Source: Smallanthus sonchifolius (lineage: Eukaryota; Streptophyta; Magnoliopsida; Asterales; Asteraceae). From it: a stretch of DNA of 64,000 nucleotides. Numbering within the stretch: the first letter of the stretch is position 1; each line of letters opens with the position of its first letter. Shown piece after piece: positions 1 through 10,458 of the stretch. A model generated the notes under the pieces. That model searched no databases and was not told the origin of the DNA. It worked only from the letters and a program-made list of their open reading frames with translations. The position numbers and the translations under genes are program-made. The stretch spans positions 79,962,849 to 80,026,848 of the forward strand of contig CM042029.1 of the NCBI GenBank assembly GCA_023525975.1, given 5' to 3'.

Positions 1-737
1 GCTGGGTGTGAGGATTTGGACTTTGAGGGAGGAGAGGAGGGAGGTCTAAGAAGGAGAGTGGAAGGTTGTTGGATTGAGGAAGTGTTGGGTGAGAGAGAAG
101 GCTTGGGTTTCTTTGATTTCCTTTCTTCTTCTTGATTGTTTACCCTTTTCTTGGAGCCTTTCTTCTCCAATCTTTCTTCCTCATCCTTATTGACTTTGAA
201 ATAGAGGGCTTGCAGGTTCATGAAATTCATGGGACCTAGCCTCTTTCCACTCTCTCCTCTAGCCTTAAGGAAGTCAATCATGACCTTCCTTTCTTCATGG
301 GTCCTTTTATTAAAGGCAATGATCTTTTTGGACTTTTTTTTGGCTTTTTCTTCTTCTTCAGCCTTTTTCTTCTTTGTCAATTGACCTTGCTGACCCATGA
401 AGGCTCTGTAGATTTCTTTATTTGATAGTTTCTCAAGGTAGTCTGCATCCCCACCTTGAGAAACTAGAGCCTTTACCCACTCCTCTCTCATTTCTTTGGC
501 TAGTTCAGAATCAGTTATTCTGAACTTAGCCTCTTCCTTTTTCTTCTTCTCTAGTTCTTCTTCTTCCTTGTCAAATTGTTCTTGCAGTTGAAGAGCAAGA
601 GCTTCATCTTCTTCAATCTGATAAACTGCAGGAATCTTTACTTTGAGCTCATCCAGCTGTTTTGCATACATCTGGATTTGTTGTTCTCTGAGGAGAATGG
701 CTGTGAGTCTATCTTGAGCTTTCTTTGTTTCAGCCAT
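1..737 (-). pseudogene. C-terminal part of retrotransposon accessory ORF (partial)
   Basis: The minus strand is open from about 737 to the left edge with no stop codon, so the frame continues outside the window. It encodes a charged, coiled-coil-like protein: Lys/Glu runs, then a more ordered stretch containing EEWVKALVSQGG and RAFMGQQ, then a basic Pro/Ser-rich tail. This is the downstream continuation of the accessory frame at 730-3861, displaced into another frame at the (GAA)n tract at 740-790. I recall similar proteins after the pol genes of Asteraceae copia elements, sometimes given misleading automatic names. Function is unknown. The ATG at 735-737 is probably internal rather than a real start. 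Confidence 0.6.
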
Positions 738-3700
738 CTCCTCTTCTTCTTCTTCTTCTTCTTTCTTCTTTCTCTTTCTCTTTCTTTTCTCTTAGCAGCC
801 TCTCTTCATCTTCTTTGGTCATAATTCCCCTTCCCTTATCTTTGTTGGATGCCTCTGCTTTGGCTTCACTGATCACAACAGCAGATGATGGTGCTACTGT
901 TGGAATCTCAGCTTCAGCTTCATTGGCAATTTGGGGAATGGATAAGGGAGGGGAACTGACTTCATCTTCTTCCCATTCCATACCTGTCACATCCTTCCAT
1001 GCCTCTTTCATCTTTTCCTCTTCTCTTCTTTTTGATTCTTCTTCTGTGTTCAGTCTGACTGTTGGAGAAGAGAGAAAGGATAGGTCTGAGTCAGATCCAG
1101 ATTCCTCCTTGTACAAAGAAGCCTTGATAATCTTGATCATTTCTTGACTTTTTAAGGAGTTGACATTGAAGATGAGTGATCTGAGCTCAAAGACCTTGTG
1201 TAGGAAGGCTGAGGGTAGGAGCAAGATCTCCTTGATGTTGACTGTTATAGAGGATCCATTGCTCAGGAAGAAGGTGAAGTCATGGGAGTCAGTGCTTGTC
1301 CATCCTTGCACTTAGACATCCCTGACCATTCTATTGTACAGGAATCTTCTCCAGCATAGAACTTCTTCTTTTGTGAGAAGACTGCTCCTTATTATTTCAA
1401 GTCTTCTAGGAGACAGTCTTCTTTCTGCTGTTGTTGAAGATTCAGGATAGGCTACCCTTTTTGCTGCTTGTATTTGTCTTTGAAAGTTGGGTAGATTATC
1501 CTCCATCAAGTCATAGAACCTGCCAATGGCAAGTTCTGCTGAGAGGTCCGTTGAGTTGTTGATGCATTGTAGATGGTATAGGTGAAGGACTTGGATGCTG
1601 TTGAGAAAGTCCCAGTTTATCTCTTCTACTCCGCCAAACTCCCAACCAATCCAGAACCTCTCAGACTTTCCATCATACCCCCAAGCTAGTATTGTATCAA
1701 ACTCTAGCTGTGTTGATGTCAGTGGAAATTGGGGGGCAGTGGAGTGACTTATGATGGCTGCTGCTTCAGGGATGATGCTGAAAGATGTATATGTTTGTTC
1801 TATGTCTTCGGCATAATTCAGCATCTCATCAACAGCCCTGACGACTAACTTCCAGTCTTCAGATGTCTCTTCTTCTTCGTTATCTGAATCTGACAAGTCA
1901 TGAACCTGTACAAAAGCTGGCTTGAAAAGTGTGCTTTGAAATATAGCTTGCTCTTGAATCCAGTCGTCAAGACTGTCTGAGTCTTCCTCCATTGGGACCA
2001 TCTCCCCCTTTTTGGTTGCATCAGTGGACAAATAAGCATCAGTTTGGGTGCCCACTGATACAAGAGAGGGAGTAGGTACAGTTGGGCATTGATGGGCTTC
2101 ATGCATAGAGACTTGGTGTTTTAGTTTGGACACTTCAGCCTCTAGCATAGCCACCCTGGCCGTCAATTCCAAGTTATGAAGTTTCAGTCTGTCCTCATCC
2201 ACAGTTATGGAATCCTTGGATCCAGATGGGGCCTTAGGCCTAGCCTCTTCATCCCCATCACCCATGGTTTCTTGGCACCTGGGATTCCTCTCAGTGAGGG
2301 GAGTTTCCAAGGAAACATTTGATGGACCAGTAGTAGTGACAGCCTCTTCCACATCCACTCTTTCATAACTCCAAGAGTGGACCTTCAGGGTAAAAGAACT
2401 TGGGTTGGGTGTGTTGGAAGCAAGATCAATCAGTACCTCCGAGATAGTGGTAGTTGGAGAAGGTACATCATCTTGATCAGGTTCCTCAACACTTAAGTTC
2501 AGAAGAGAAAGGAAAGGCTCAGGGGGCTGTTCTATGGATCCGGGAAGTGATCATGATCCTAATAGAGAGACATCCAAAGGAGTCTCCCTAATAATATGGC
2601 CGCCCCTTATGATATTCTCATCAGAATGTTGTGATTCTGAGTGAGGGCTGTTAGGTTGGGTTTGGGCCTTGGAGGCAAGAGAAGAAGGAGTTCTCTTGCC
2701 CCTTTTCCTAGTATATGTCGTTGCAACCGGGGCCCTGTGTTCCGGTTGAACGATAACATCCAAAAGAGGTGTAAGTAATTTTTGTGCCTGTGCATCCTTA
2801 GTAGTATGCACAGGGGTTCGAATGGTAGAAGCAGACTGTTGTTCAGGATGTGAGGTGGAGGATGAGGGATCAGTATCAGCTGGGATTGCTGAACTGTCAC
2901 CCGGGGTACTCTGTATGTTCAGCATTGTAGATAACAATGGAACATTGACCCCTGAGAAATTTTTGGAAACAGTTCTCATGCTTTGAAAAATATTATTTTT
3001 ATGTCCCAACATGATGTAGATTCTTCCAGGTTTTGAAAGTTCTTTTAGTTCTTGATTGAAAACTTCCTGCAAGAATCTTGGGTACATAAAAAATTGTTGC
3101 TTTGCACCCTCTTGAAGGTTATATCTCAAACCCTCAAAGATGAGGTGTGCAAAGTTGAAACCTTGGTTAGTGACCATACCATGGAAGGCGGAGGCAAGTG
3201 CGGAGCTCACCTGATGCCATCCACTCCTCTTCTGGGATATGCATTGGAGAAGAGTGTGGCAAAGATACTTCCATAGAGGGCCCATCAGCGCCTTCTCGAT
3301 CGTATACTCGGTCTGATTTACAGTGTATCCAATGGATACAAAGGTCCTCATGTATTCGTCCTTCGAGTATGAGATGGCTGCTCCCTCATCTTGAAGTTTA
3401 AGATGTTTTCTTAGTGTGGCTTCCAAGATGGTGATATCCTTGCCGTCTACTTTGGCTTTAATTTGGGGAATCCCCTGTTCGGTTGAGTAGACGGCGGTAC
3501 TCCAAAAATCCTCCATATGAGGGATATATATGGTAGGGTTGGTTGTGAGGGCAAAGTAGATTTTTGATCGACATAAGAAATCGATCATATCATTAAATCC
3601 TTCGGATTTCTTTCCTTTAGTAAGATATGCTGTAAGGGTGTGGTATGGGGAGAACTTATTATCAGGGTTATTGATGTCTGCCATTGTTGTTTGACTTGGA

Positions 3701-3861
3701 GGGAAGGTTAGAATATGGGAGGCTTTGAATGTTTTAAAGATGAAGGGCTTTGAATGTGGTGGGGACTTGAGAGAAAGTGATGTGGGTTTAGGGTGAAATT
3801 GAAGGTGAAGAGGTGGTAAGGAAATTTGATTTGTTCTTATAATGGTAGAGGGAAAAAGCAA
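730..3861 (-). pseudogene. Accessory ORF of a copia-type element, one frame broken by two stops
   Basis: A single minus-strand frame runs from 3861 to 730, interrupted only by an in-frame TGA at 2551-2553 and TAA at 1312-1314; the DNA between the pieces (2359-2550) is open in the same frame. The likely start is the ATG at 3682-3684 (MADINN...), since the residues before it look like leader. The N-terminal 250 residues hold a compact domain (HTLTAYL, MEDFWSTAV, LMGPLWKYLCHTLLQC, FMYPRFLQEVFN). It resembles the accessory protein that follows pol in Asteraceae copia elements (recall, not a search). The middle is Ser/Pro-rich with a short predicted coiled coil near 2150-2200. The C-terminal part ends in a Lys/Glu/Arg run and shifts frame in the GAA microsatellite at 740-790. 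Biochemical role unknown. Confidence 0.7.
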
Positions 3862-4278
3862 AATGACTTGTACAGTACAACCTAATTCACGTTTTACTAT
3901 TACATCTGTAATACACCGAGGCAGTCATGGTAAATACTGACGTTGATTTTTACAGCGGTTAAAAGTTAATTTGGACTTAAATTTACCCATCAGCAGCAAA
4001 CTTGGTTGCTATGGATGAATAAGCCTGTCCGCTGCAACCTTGGTTGCTGTGGAAGGTTAAGTCTATCAGCAGCAAACTTATCTGCTGCTGATGGATTTAA
4101 TAATCCGCAGCAAGGATGTTGCTGCTGATAGTCTTAAAGAAATCCACAGGAAACCTGTTCCTGCTGATAACTTAAAGCAGTCAGCTGTAAATCTTTAATG
4201 CTAAAGATCAGACCTGTCAGCAGCCAAAAAGGATGCTGCTGACTTATAACTTTTATTTACAACAAAGGACTGACACAT
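3862..4278 (-). repeat. Non-coding linker rich in CAGCAG motifs
   Basis: No reading frame is supported here. From about 3990 to 4260 the plus strand repeats motifs such as CAGCAGCAAAC and GTTGCTGCTGAT, the same wording found in the element's LTR (7610-7915) and in the Ala/Ser/Lys repeat frame at 4279-4580. In an intact copia element the protease-integrase-reverse transcriptase region would lie between the gag and the accessory frame, so this linker marks the place where pol is absent. Confidence 0.6.
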
Positions 4279-4822
4279 TTACAACAAAGGATAGACGCAT
4301 TCAACTGAACCAATGATGATGCTTGGTGGTTTCTTTGCCTTCCATTGTTGAGTTGGTGGTTTTCCAGCTCTCTTTGCCTTTTCAGCAGCAGAAGCTTCAT
4401 CTGAGGACTTTGACTTATCAGCAGCAGATTTTGTTGCTGCTGATGGTTTTACTTGAGCAGCTGCAGACTTTGTTGCTGCTGAAGGCTTTCCTTTTGGTTG
4501 CTTGGGCTTTACACGATCAGCAGCAGTTTTGTTGGCTGCTGATGGTTTAAGAACAGCCGTATGCCTATCCTTCTTCACCTTACTGATAGGCTTTTTGTAT
4601 AATTGGGGTTGGAAGAAGAATCTGATTGAAAGGATTAAACTTACAATTTGCAGCAAAGTGGTCTGATTCACCACAGATGATGCAAGATTGTTGAGGTTTT
4701 GACAACTGCTCCCTTGGTGGAGAAAGAGAGTTTCTGAATTGAGTTGTCTTGGCTTCAAACCTTCTTACCTGTTTGTTCTTCTTTGTCTTCTCAAAAGCAT
4801 GTTGCTTGAGGTTTCTTTGCTG
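4279..4822 (-). pseudogene. Distal gag: third zinc knuckle and Lys/Ala/Ser repeat tail
   Basis: Past the TAG at 4823-4825 the gag frame stays open to a TAA at 4580-4582. In it, 4643-4684 encodes a perfect CX2CX4HX4C zinc knuckle (C-I-I-C-G-E-S-D-H-F-A-A-N-C). A second frame then takes over (4279 to about 4610) with repeats built on KPSAATKSAA, coded by CAGCAG-rich DNA, ending at 4279-4281. In the family this would lead into protease; here it stops. The frame change near 4590 and the premature stops mark decay. The zinc knuckle implies RNA binding in the original Gag. Confidence 0.6.
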
Positions 4823-5923
4823 CTAAAGGTAGTAGAAGCAGGTGCTGGCAGTGTGGTTGTATTTCCCACACACAAAGCTTGATTTCGCCAGTTTGTCCTT
4901 TTGAAAGTACATATAGTCCTTTCTTTTGAACAAGTCTTTGAAGTTCCAGGGGTGAGCTTTGTTATACTCAAAAGTGGCTTCTTCCAATGTATTTTGAACA
5001 TATGGAACTCTCTCTCCAGGCGCATGACATATGTCAAACACCTTCCTTGGTTGGGTTGAACTTGAGGACTGGCCCTTTTCAATATTTAGCTTTCTATCTT
5101 CTAGAGGATAACTAATTTTGATTTGTTTGAATGGTGTAGGAACTGGTATTGAAATAGCTGGTACTGGTGCTGAATGGATAATGGGGACTTCATCTTTAGT
5201 CAGAATAACTTGAGGGGCAGGAGAAGATGAAGCTTCACTTGTTTCATTGGAGTCTGAGCAAGTTGATTCAGACTTTGATGAGGTAGTGCATTCTTGCACC
5301 AAAGGTTTATCCTTAGAAGGATCAAGATTTCTGTTGGCCATATCAAGATTTGCAAGATTGAAGCTTGGTTCATGGATGGCAACGTAGTCAGCAGGAGGTG
5401 CAACGGTATTGTATTGTTCGGCATGGTACTCCAGACCAGTTTTTACCTTGTCATGAACTTGAGCATCTAAAAGTCTTTGCAGTTTTTTTGATGCAAATTC
5501 ATATTTGTCAATATGGACTTTCTGTTCTGCCAATTCTGCTCTGGTAGCTTTTAATCTAACCAGTAGATCATCAATCTGAGTTTCAAGATTGGTTTGTTCA
5601 TGTCTTAATAATGAAATCTCTTTCTTTAGGCAGTTAATTTTTTCTTTGTAACTGTCTTCGACCATTTTGAATTCAGATTTCATTTGATGAAACTCTTCAT
5701 TTTGATCTATGAGGTTTTGATTATGCTTTCTGTAGCCTAAAACCTTATCAATACAGACTTGGAAACATAGATGTTCATATACCTGAGGCGGTATCTTAGT
5801 TGTGTCTGCCATAAGAGCTTGGTTGTTAGCAGGTAGATCTTCATACTGGAAGCTCCAGTCAAAGTCAGATGTTCCAACAGCTGCACAAGCTGCAGTTTAA
5901 GCTGGAGGAGTAGCTTGTTGCTA
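4823..5923 (-). pseudogene. Gag C-terminal half: coiled coil and damaged second zinc knuckle
   Basis: One minus-strand frame, with MADTTKIPPQ at 5812 probably internal because the frame is readable upstream to 5923 (DWSFQYEDLPANN) despite a TAA near 5897. Residues about 20-105 after that Met form a Leu/Lys/Glu-rich coiled coil. An acidic Ser-rich middle follows, then a zinc knuckle at 4838-4879. There the first Cys codon is AGC (Ser), giving S-F-V-C-G-K-Y-N-H-T-A-S-T-C, so this knuckle should no longer bind zinc. The frame ends at TAG 4823-4825, where a Gln codon is plausible. Together with the pieces on either side it is the Gag of a copia-type element. Confidence 0.7.
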
Positions 5924-6488
5924 TTATTGTCTTGGTTCGGCTTGGTGAGCTGCTGGGTTTGCCCTAGGTGCCTTGCATTCTCTAGCAAAATGACCCAGTT
6001 GGTTACAATTGTAACATCTTAGTTTGCTTTTATCCAAGCCAACTCTGGTGTTGGAGTTATTACTTGGAATGGGTCTTCCAGTTCTAGAGTAGAACCTTTT
6101 TGCTTTTATAGATAACATGGAATATGAGTGTTGTATGCCCATTTCTTCTAAGTCATCTGGATGGAAGCATTCCAGATCCTCCTTGATAAAGGACATGTTG
6201 CTTGAGTTTTCAGAAACAAAAGCAGCAGAGGTTGAGGTTTGAGGAGGGGCTTCTAGGAGGAATGGAGCTGTGTTTGTTTGAGAGGTTGGAGTTTGAGGAT
6301 GAGTGATGATGGGAGGATAATAGTTGCTTGAACTAGGACCTGAGTGCTCAGAATGGAGGGCAGAGGAGGTGGTGGTGGATGTTGAGGCTGTTTGGTAGCT
6401 TGAGCTTATTTCTTTTGCCTGAATCATCTCTAGCTCATAGGTTTTTAGCATTCCAAAGAGCTAAGTCATCTGGAGAGTCTTCAGATTC
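5924..6488 (-). pseudogene. Gag middle part with CCHC zinc knuckle
   Basis: The frame at 6451-5924 starts with LKTYELEMIQAKE, a common copia Gag segment. It then has a Ser/Thr/Pro-rich spacer and a perfect CCHC knuckle at 5975-6016 (C-Y-N-C-N-Q-L-G-H-F-A-R-E-C), the nucleocapsid RNA-binding motif. It ends at adjacent TAA and TAG stops at about 5921-5926, both one C-to-T change from Gln codons in a Gln-rich stretch. Upstream, a frameshift at about 6489-6500 and an in-frame TAG near 6463 separate it from the Gag N-terminus. Confidence 0.75.
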
Positions 6489-7067
6489 TCAATTCTTCTG
6501 ATTGACAATGTGTAAAGTGTCCAACATCTTGGTAGAGACCTGATGATCTTCATTCTCTAGCTTCACCTTTGAGCACTGCAGCTCACCTACAAGATAGGTA
6601 AATCTGTTGTATAAAAAAGTTAGAGACTCACCTTCCTTCCAGACGAAGTTTTCATACTGCTGCTTTAGGATGTCTCTTATGTTTTCTTTGACTTCCTCAG
6701 AGCCAGCAAACATTTTCTCAAGAGCCTCCGAGAGCTCTTTAGCAGTTTTTTAACTTCTGAAGTTATGAAAAACTTCATTTGGAAGGCATATTTGGATAGC
6801 TCCTAGTGCCTTGAAGTCCACCTCCATCTTCTTTATGTCCTCTTCTGAGTACTTGGAGGGCTCCTTTGGAACTGGTGGTCCTCCAGAGTCAGCAGAGGCC
6901 ACCATGGGAGTGTAGGGTCCATCCCTGATGGATTTCCACATTCCGTACTCCTGATAACAGAAAAAGCTTTCCATGCGATTCTTCCACATGTCGTAGTCTT
7001 CCCCAGATACCAATCTTGGTGGTCGGTTGATGCTGCCGATGTCTTCAAATCCATTGCTCTGTGCCAT
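6489..7067 (-). pseudogene. Gag N-terminal domain (UBN2/DUF4219-like, Ty1/copia type)
   Basis: The start chosen is the ATG at 7065-7067 (MAQSNGFEDIG), about 90 bases downstream of the primer-binding site; the longer frame to 7235 runs into the LTR and is not coding. The sequence W-x-N-R-M-x-S-F-F, then KTAKELSEALEKMFAGSEEVKENIRDI and the FLYNRF segment are typical of the copia Gag capsid-like region. One in-frame TAA (6750-6752) interrupts it, and it loses frame at 6489. An intact Gag would form the cytoplasmic virus-like particle; this copy cannot. Confidence 0.75.
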
Positions 7068-7158
7068 CTTTGTTTTTGTGGTGACTTGATGAAAGAGAGA
7101 TTTTAGAATAGAACCAGAAGTGATTAAACAAGTGTGAGTTTGTTTAATCTGAGCTAAA

Positions 7159-7170
7159 GCTCTGATACCA
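7159..7170 (-). promoter_or_regulatory. Primer-binding site (initiator tRNA-Met type)
   Basis: The minus strand reads TGGTATCAGAGC, complementary to the 3' end of plant initiator tRNA-Met and the standard start point of minus-strand DNA synthesis in copia elements. It lies two bases inside the LTR edge at 7173, which fixes the element's orientation. Confidence 0.9.
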
Positions 7171-7172
7171 CT

Positions 7173-7949
7173 TGTAGGATTGTGAAAGTACAAGATGGTT
7201 ATGTTCTTAGTTGAAATTGGCGGAAACAATAGCAACTACACAAGTATAATCGAGTAAATAGAAAAAATACTAATAAGAACACTGTTGTATTAAGATTTTA
7301 CGAATAAACGATTACAAATGAAAACTCAACCAAAAAGCACACTTACAATGAAGTGTTTACACAGTATTTATACTCACTTAGAATCAAGACAGACCCTTGA
7401 TTCTAAGGATCAGATCTAACACAGACCGTTGATCTTTTGTATATACATAACTATTACACGTTTAGTCTAAAACTAGTTAACTTTATTGAAGCGTCTTCTT
7501 TGTGCATTATTACTTGCATGCTTGGAGAAGAGCATTGTTGTCCGTCATTGGTTATGCCATTGAGGTTCCTTCTGCTTTGAGTGTGTCAGTGGCTTTTGCA
7601 GAAAGTTGTCAGTGACGCTTGGCATGGATAGTCAGCTGCAACGATTTGTCTTCAAGGCACACGGTTGTCAGCAGCAAAGATGAGGATCAGCAGCAAGATG
7701 TGACCATCCAAAGCTGCTGATGATTTGCCTGTCAGCAGCATCAAGTGTTGATGCTGCTGAGAAGCCTGTCCGCAACAACTTTGGTCTTCAGCAGATAAGG
7801 TTATCCGCAACAGATTTGTTCTTCAGCAGGAGAACAAGTATCCGCAGCAGATAAGCTTGTCCACAGCAGTTTGTTGGTCAGCAGCAAACTCTGAGATCAA
7901 CAGCATTTGTACTTAGAGAATTTTGTAGCCATCAGTCTTTGTTTCTACA
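7173..7949 (-). mobile_element. 5' LTR of the minus-strand copia-type element
   Basis: The 777 bp unit begins TGTAGGAT and ends TTTCTACA (plus strand), so it has short inverted TGTAG/CTACA ends. It abuts the primer-binding site. A TATA box (TATAAATA, minus strand) lies at 7365-7372, placing the transcript start near 7335. The half from about 7610 to 7915 is packed with CAGCAGCAA/GTCAGCAGC motifs, probably U3 enhancer-like repeats. The flank right of the LTR is ATTAT; the matching duplication would be at the other end, outside the window. Confidence 0.8.
7365..7372 (-). promoter_or_regulatory. TATA box of the copia-type LTR
   Basis: TATAAATA on the minus strand, in the middle of the LTR and about 300 bases upstream of the gag start, as expected for the U3/R boundary. 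Confidence 0.6.
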
Positions 7950-8930
7950 ATTATAAATTTTCATTAAAATCATCATCAAGATGCTCTGATTGACGGATAC
8001 TATTTGTACTTGTATGCAAAAAAATATCGCTAAGCTTTTAGTATTAAATCTCTCATTAAAAATTATTAATAATAATAATATACAAATAAAATTTAAATTT
8101 CAACAACATATAGTTTTTTAAATTCAAAATTTAAAACTTCAAATTTTAAAAATTTCGCTCCTTAATATTTTGACACAATTAAATTTAAAATTCTAAAATT
8201 AAAACTAATAAATTAGAATTGAAACTTGTAACCATATTTTTTGAAAAAAAAATCTGTTTATTTAAAAAATTAAAGTTTAAAATATAATACACTTTTAAAA
8301 ATAAATATTTGCAAGTTTTTAATTTTGTAAATTTAAAAAAAACTACTAATTAAATATCAGTAAACTTTGTTGTAACACATATTTATTTAAAGTTTCCTAT
8401 TTTTTAATTCTTGATTTTTAAAAAAATATTAACTTTTGATGATAATTTAAAAAAAATGGGGAGCCAATGGTAATAATGATAAATTGATTTGATAAAATGT
8501 TTATTTATGTAATTTTTAAAATAAAAAATGTTAAATATGAAGTATTAAATGAATGATATAATAAATGTGGTTTTAGAGGAAAAATTTTATGAGAGTGAAT
8601 GTGGTAATGCCATTAGAAGAGAGATTAGATTCTAAACAAACTTATGGATTCATAATCTTGTTCCTAATGGACCAATATGTTGAGGAAACTGGATACAACT
8701 GAAAGCCCAAATATACTTGGTGGGCCGCTATATGATATAAGTTGGGCTGATACGTGAAAACAAACTTCAGTAGTCACTGCCACTGGGCTCCTCACTTTCT
8801 CTACATTTTATCAACCTGTATAACTCAATACATATATGGAATCTAAATTTTATATTTTGTTCTGTTAAGGACATTGCAACAGCTTTGGGACGAAATAATA
8901 ATTGTTTTTTATTAGATTATTAGGTCAGAG
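7950..8930. other. AT-rich intergenic DNA, no gene seen
   Basis: Very AT-rich, with many poly-A and poly-T runs. I see no reading frame, RNA gene or terminal repeat that can be supported. Confidence 0.6.
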
Positions 8931-10458
8931 ACCCGTGTATTACACGGGCTGAATAAAAAATAAAATTTAAAATAAAAAAATAATGTTCATAATATGCTCT
9001 AATAGATGGTTTGAATAAAGGAAACAATCTGGAGTAAATAAGAAGTTCGTAATATTACATGGAATATCTCACAAACATGCTAAAGGAAAATGATGTAACT
9101 TATAATTCTCTAAATACTTTTAATAATTTATATTAAATATAATAATAAAAAATAAAAAGTTACAATTATAATTTAGAAATGCATAAAGAACTGACCTGTT
9201 TTATTTTCAGTTTAATCATTTAATTAAATATAGGTCTAAATATAAAAATATAAACAAAATTTGCAATGAAACATGATTGTAACAACTATCTTATTTCCTA
9301 TAATAGTGTAAATTTCTTTTTATAAGTATCAAAGGTTATGGTAATTAAAAAAATAAAAATAAAATTGTTGTATGAAGGTACATATACAATCGTATCATTT
9401 TGAATTATATTCATACAATTATTTTATTTTTTAATTACCCTAACCTTTGATACTTATAAAAAGGAATTTACACCGTTATAGAAAATAAGAGAGTTGTTAT
9501 AGTCATGTTTCATTGCAAATTTTGTTTATATTTTTATATTTAATCAATTGATTAAACTGAAAATGAAACACGTTAGTCATTTGTGCATTTTTAAATTATA
9601 ACCATAACTTTTTCAGTTTTTATTATTATATGTAATACCTAATATAAGTTATTAGAAGTATGAGAGAGCCATCGATTACATTATTTTCCTTTAAGATGTC
9701 TGTGAGATATTTTATGTCATACTAAGAACTTTTTATTTCCTTCAAATTGTTTGCTTTATTCAACTCGTCTATTTGACCATCCGGTATACCAATGGTTTTC
9801 ACGTGGTGATCTGATGTGGAAGGTTAAATCACGCCGTGATTTAGACGGAAAACCGCCCTCTTACGGCGTGAAAAAAAATCACGGGATGATTTGTGTATTC
9901 CATTGTGAAAAAAACATTTTAGTCTCCTGATTTCATCGCCGTCTCCGAGAGGCAGACGGACCACATGGGTTTCTTTCTTCAATCAATTTGAGGTACTGTG
10001 CGGTGGTCATCGGCGTAGCCAATATTTCCGGCGACAGAACGGAATAAGATTACTTCCCCCATTTGGATCCAACAGGAGGACGGTGAAAAATATTAAGAGA
10101 AGAGTGTAGATGTGAGCTATGAATCGAGAGATTGCCCCCATTTGGATTTACATCCGTCTGCCTCTGGCTTCATCTCCATTTTAATTATTTAGGTTTAATT
10201 TTATTATGTTTTATTTTTTTTAAATGAAAATTAAAAAATAAACATTTAATTATCACACCACCACAATCACACAGGTATACCCATTACCAAGTGATGGGTG
10301 GTGTGAATGAGGGTAGTGACGTGACGCCACGTGACGTACACTTTATTATCACACTCACACCACAATCACAGGAGTATACCCCATGCTCTTAGATCATATT
10401 ATGGATATTATTTTTTATCCTTTATTCAACTCGTGTGGTACACGGGTCTCTAACCTAG
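8931..10458. mobile_element. Palindromic (foldback) element with Helitron-like ends
   Basis: The DNA at 8931-9385 reappears as its reverse complement at about 9395-9774 and 10389-10458, so the two arms form one long inverted repeat centred near 9390. The left end (read on the minus strand) is a GC hairpin of the type CCCGTG...CACGGG, a short spacer, then CTAA. The right end (plus strand) is the hairpin CGTGTGGTACACG (10432-10444), a 10-base spacer, then CTAG (10455-10458) followed by T. Hairpin, spacer and CTRR are the hallmark of Helitron 3' ends. The right arm is split by the MITE at 9775-10388. Confidence 0.55.
9775..10388. mobile_element. PIF/Harbinger-like MITE inside the palindrome
   Basis: This 614 bp block interrupts the right arm of the palindrome, so it inserted later. 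Its ends form imperfect inverted repeats, GACCATCCGGTATACC at the left and the complement of AGTATACCCCATGCTC at the right. Flanking trinucleotides are TTT and TTA, compatible with the TWA target of Harbinger elements. It is more GC-rich than its surroundings and has no coding frame. Confidence 0.45.

Noticed and set aside
725..1147. Plus-strand frame rich in Ser/Leu
   Set aside because: It is the complement of the Lys/Glu/Arg-rich accessory frame and has no features of its own.
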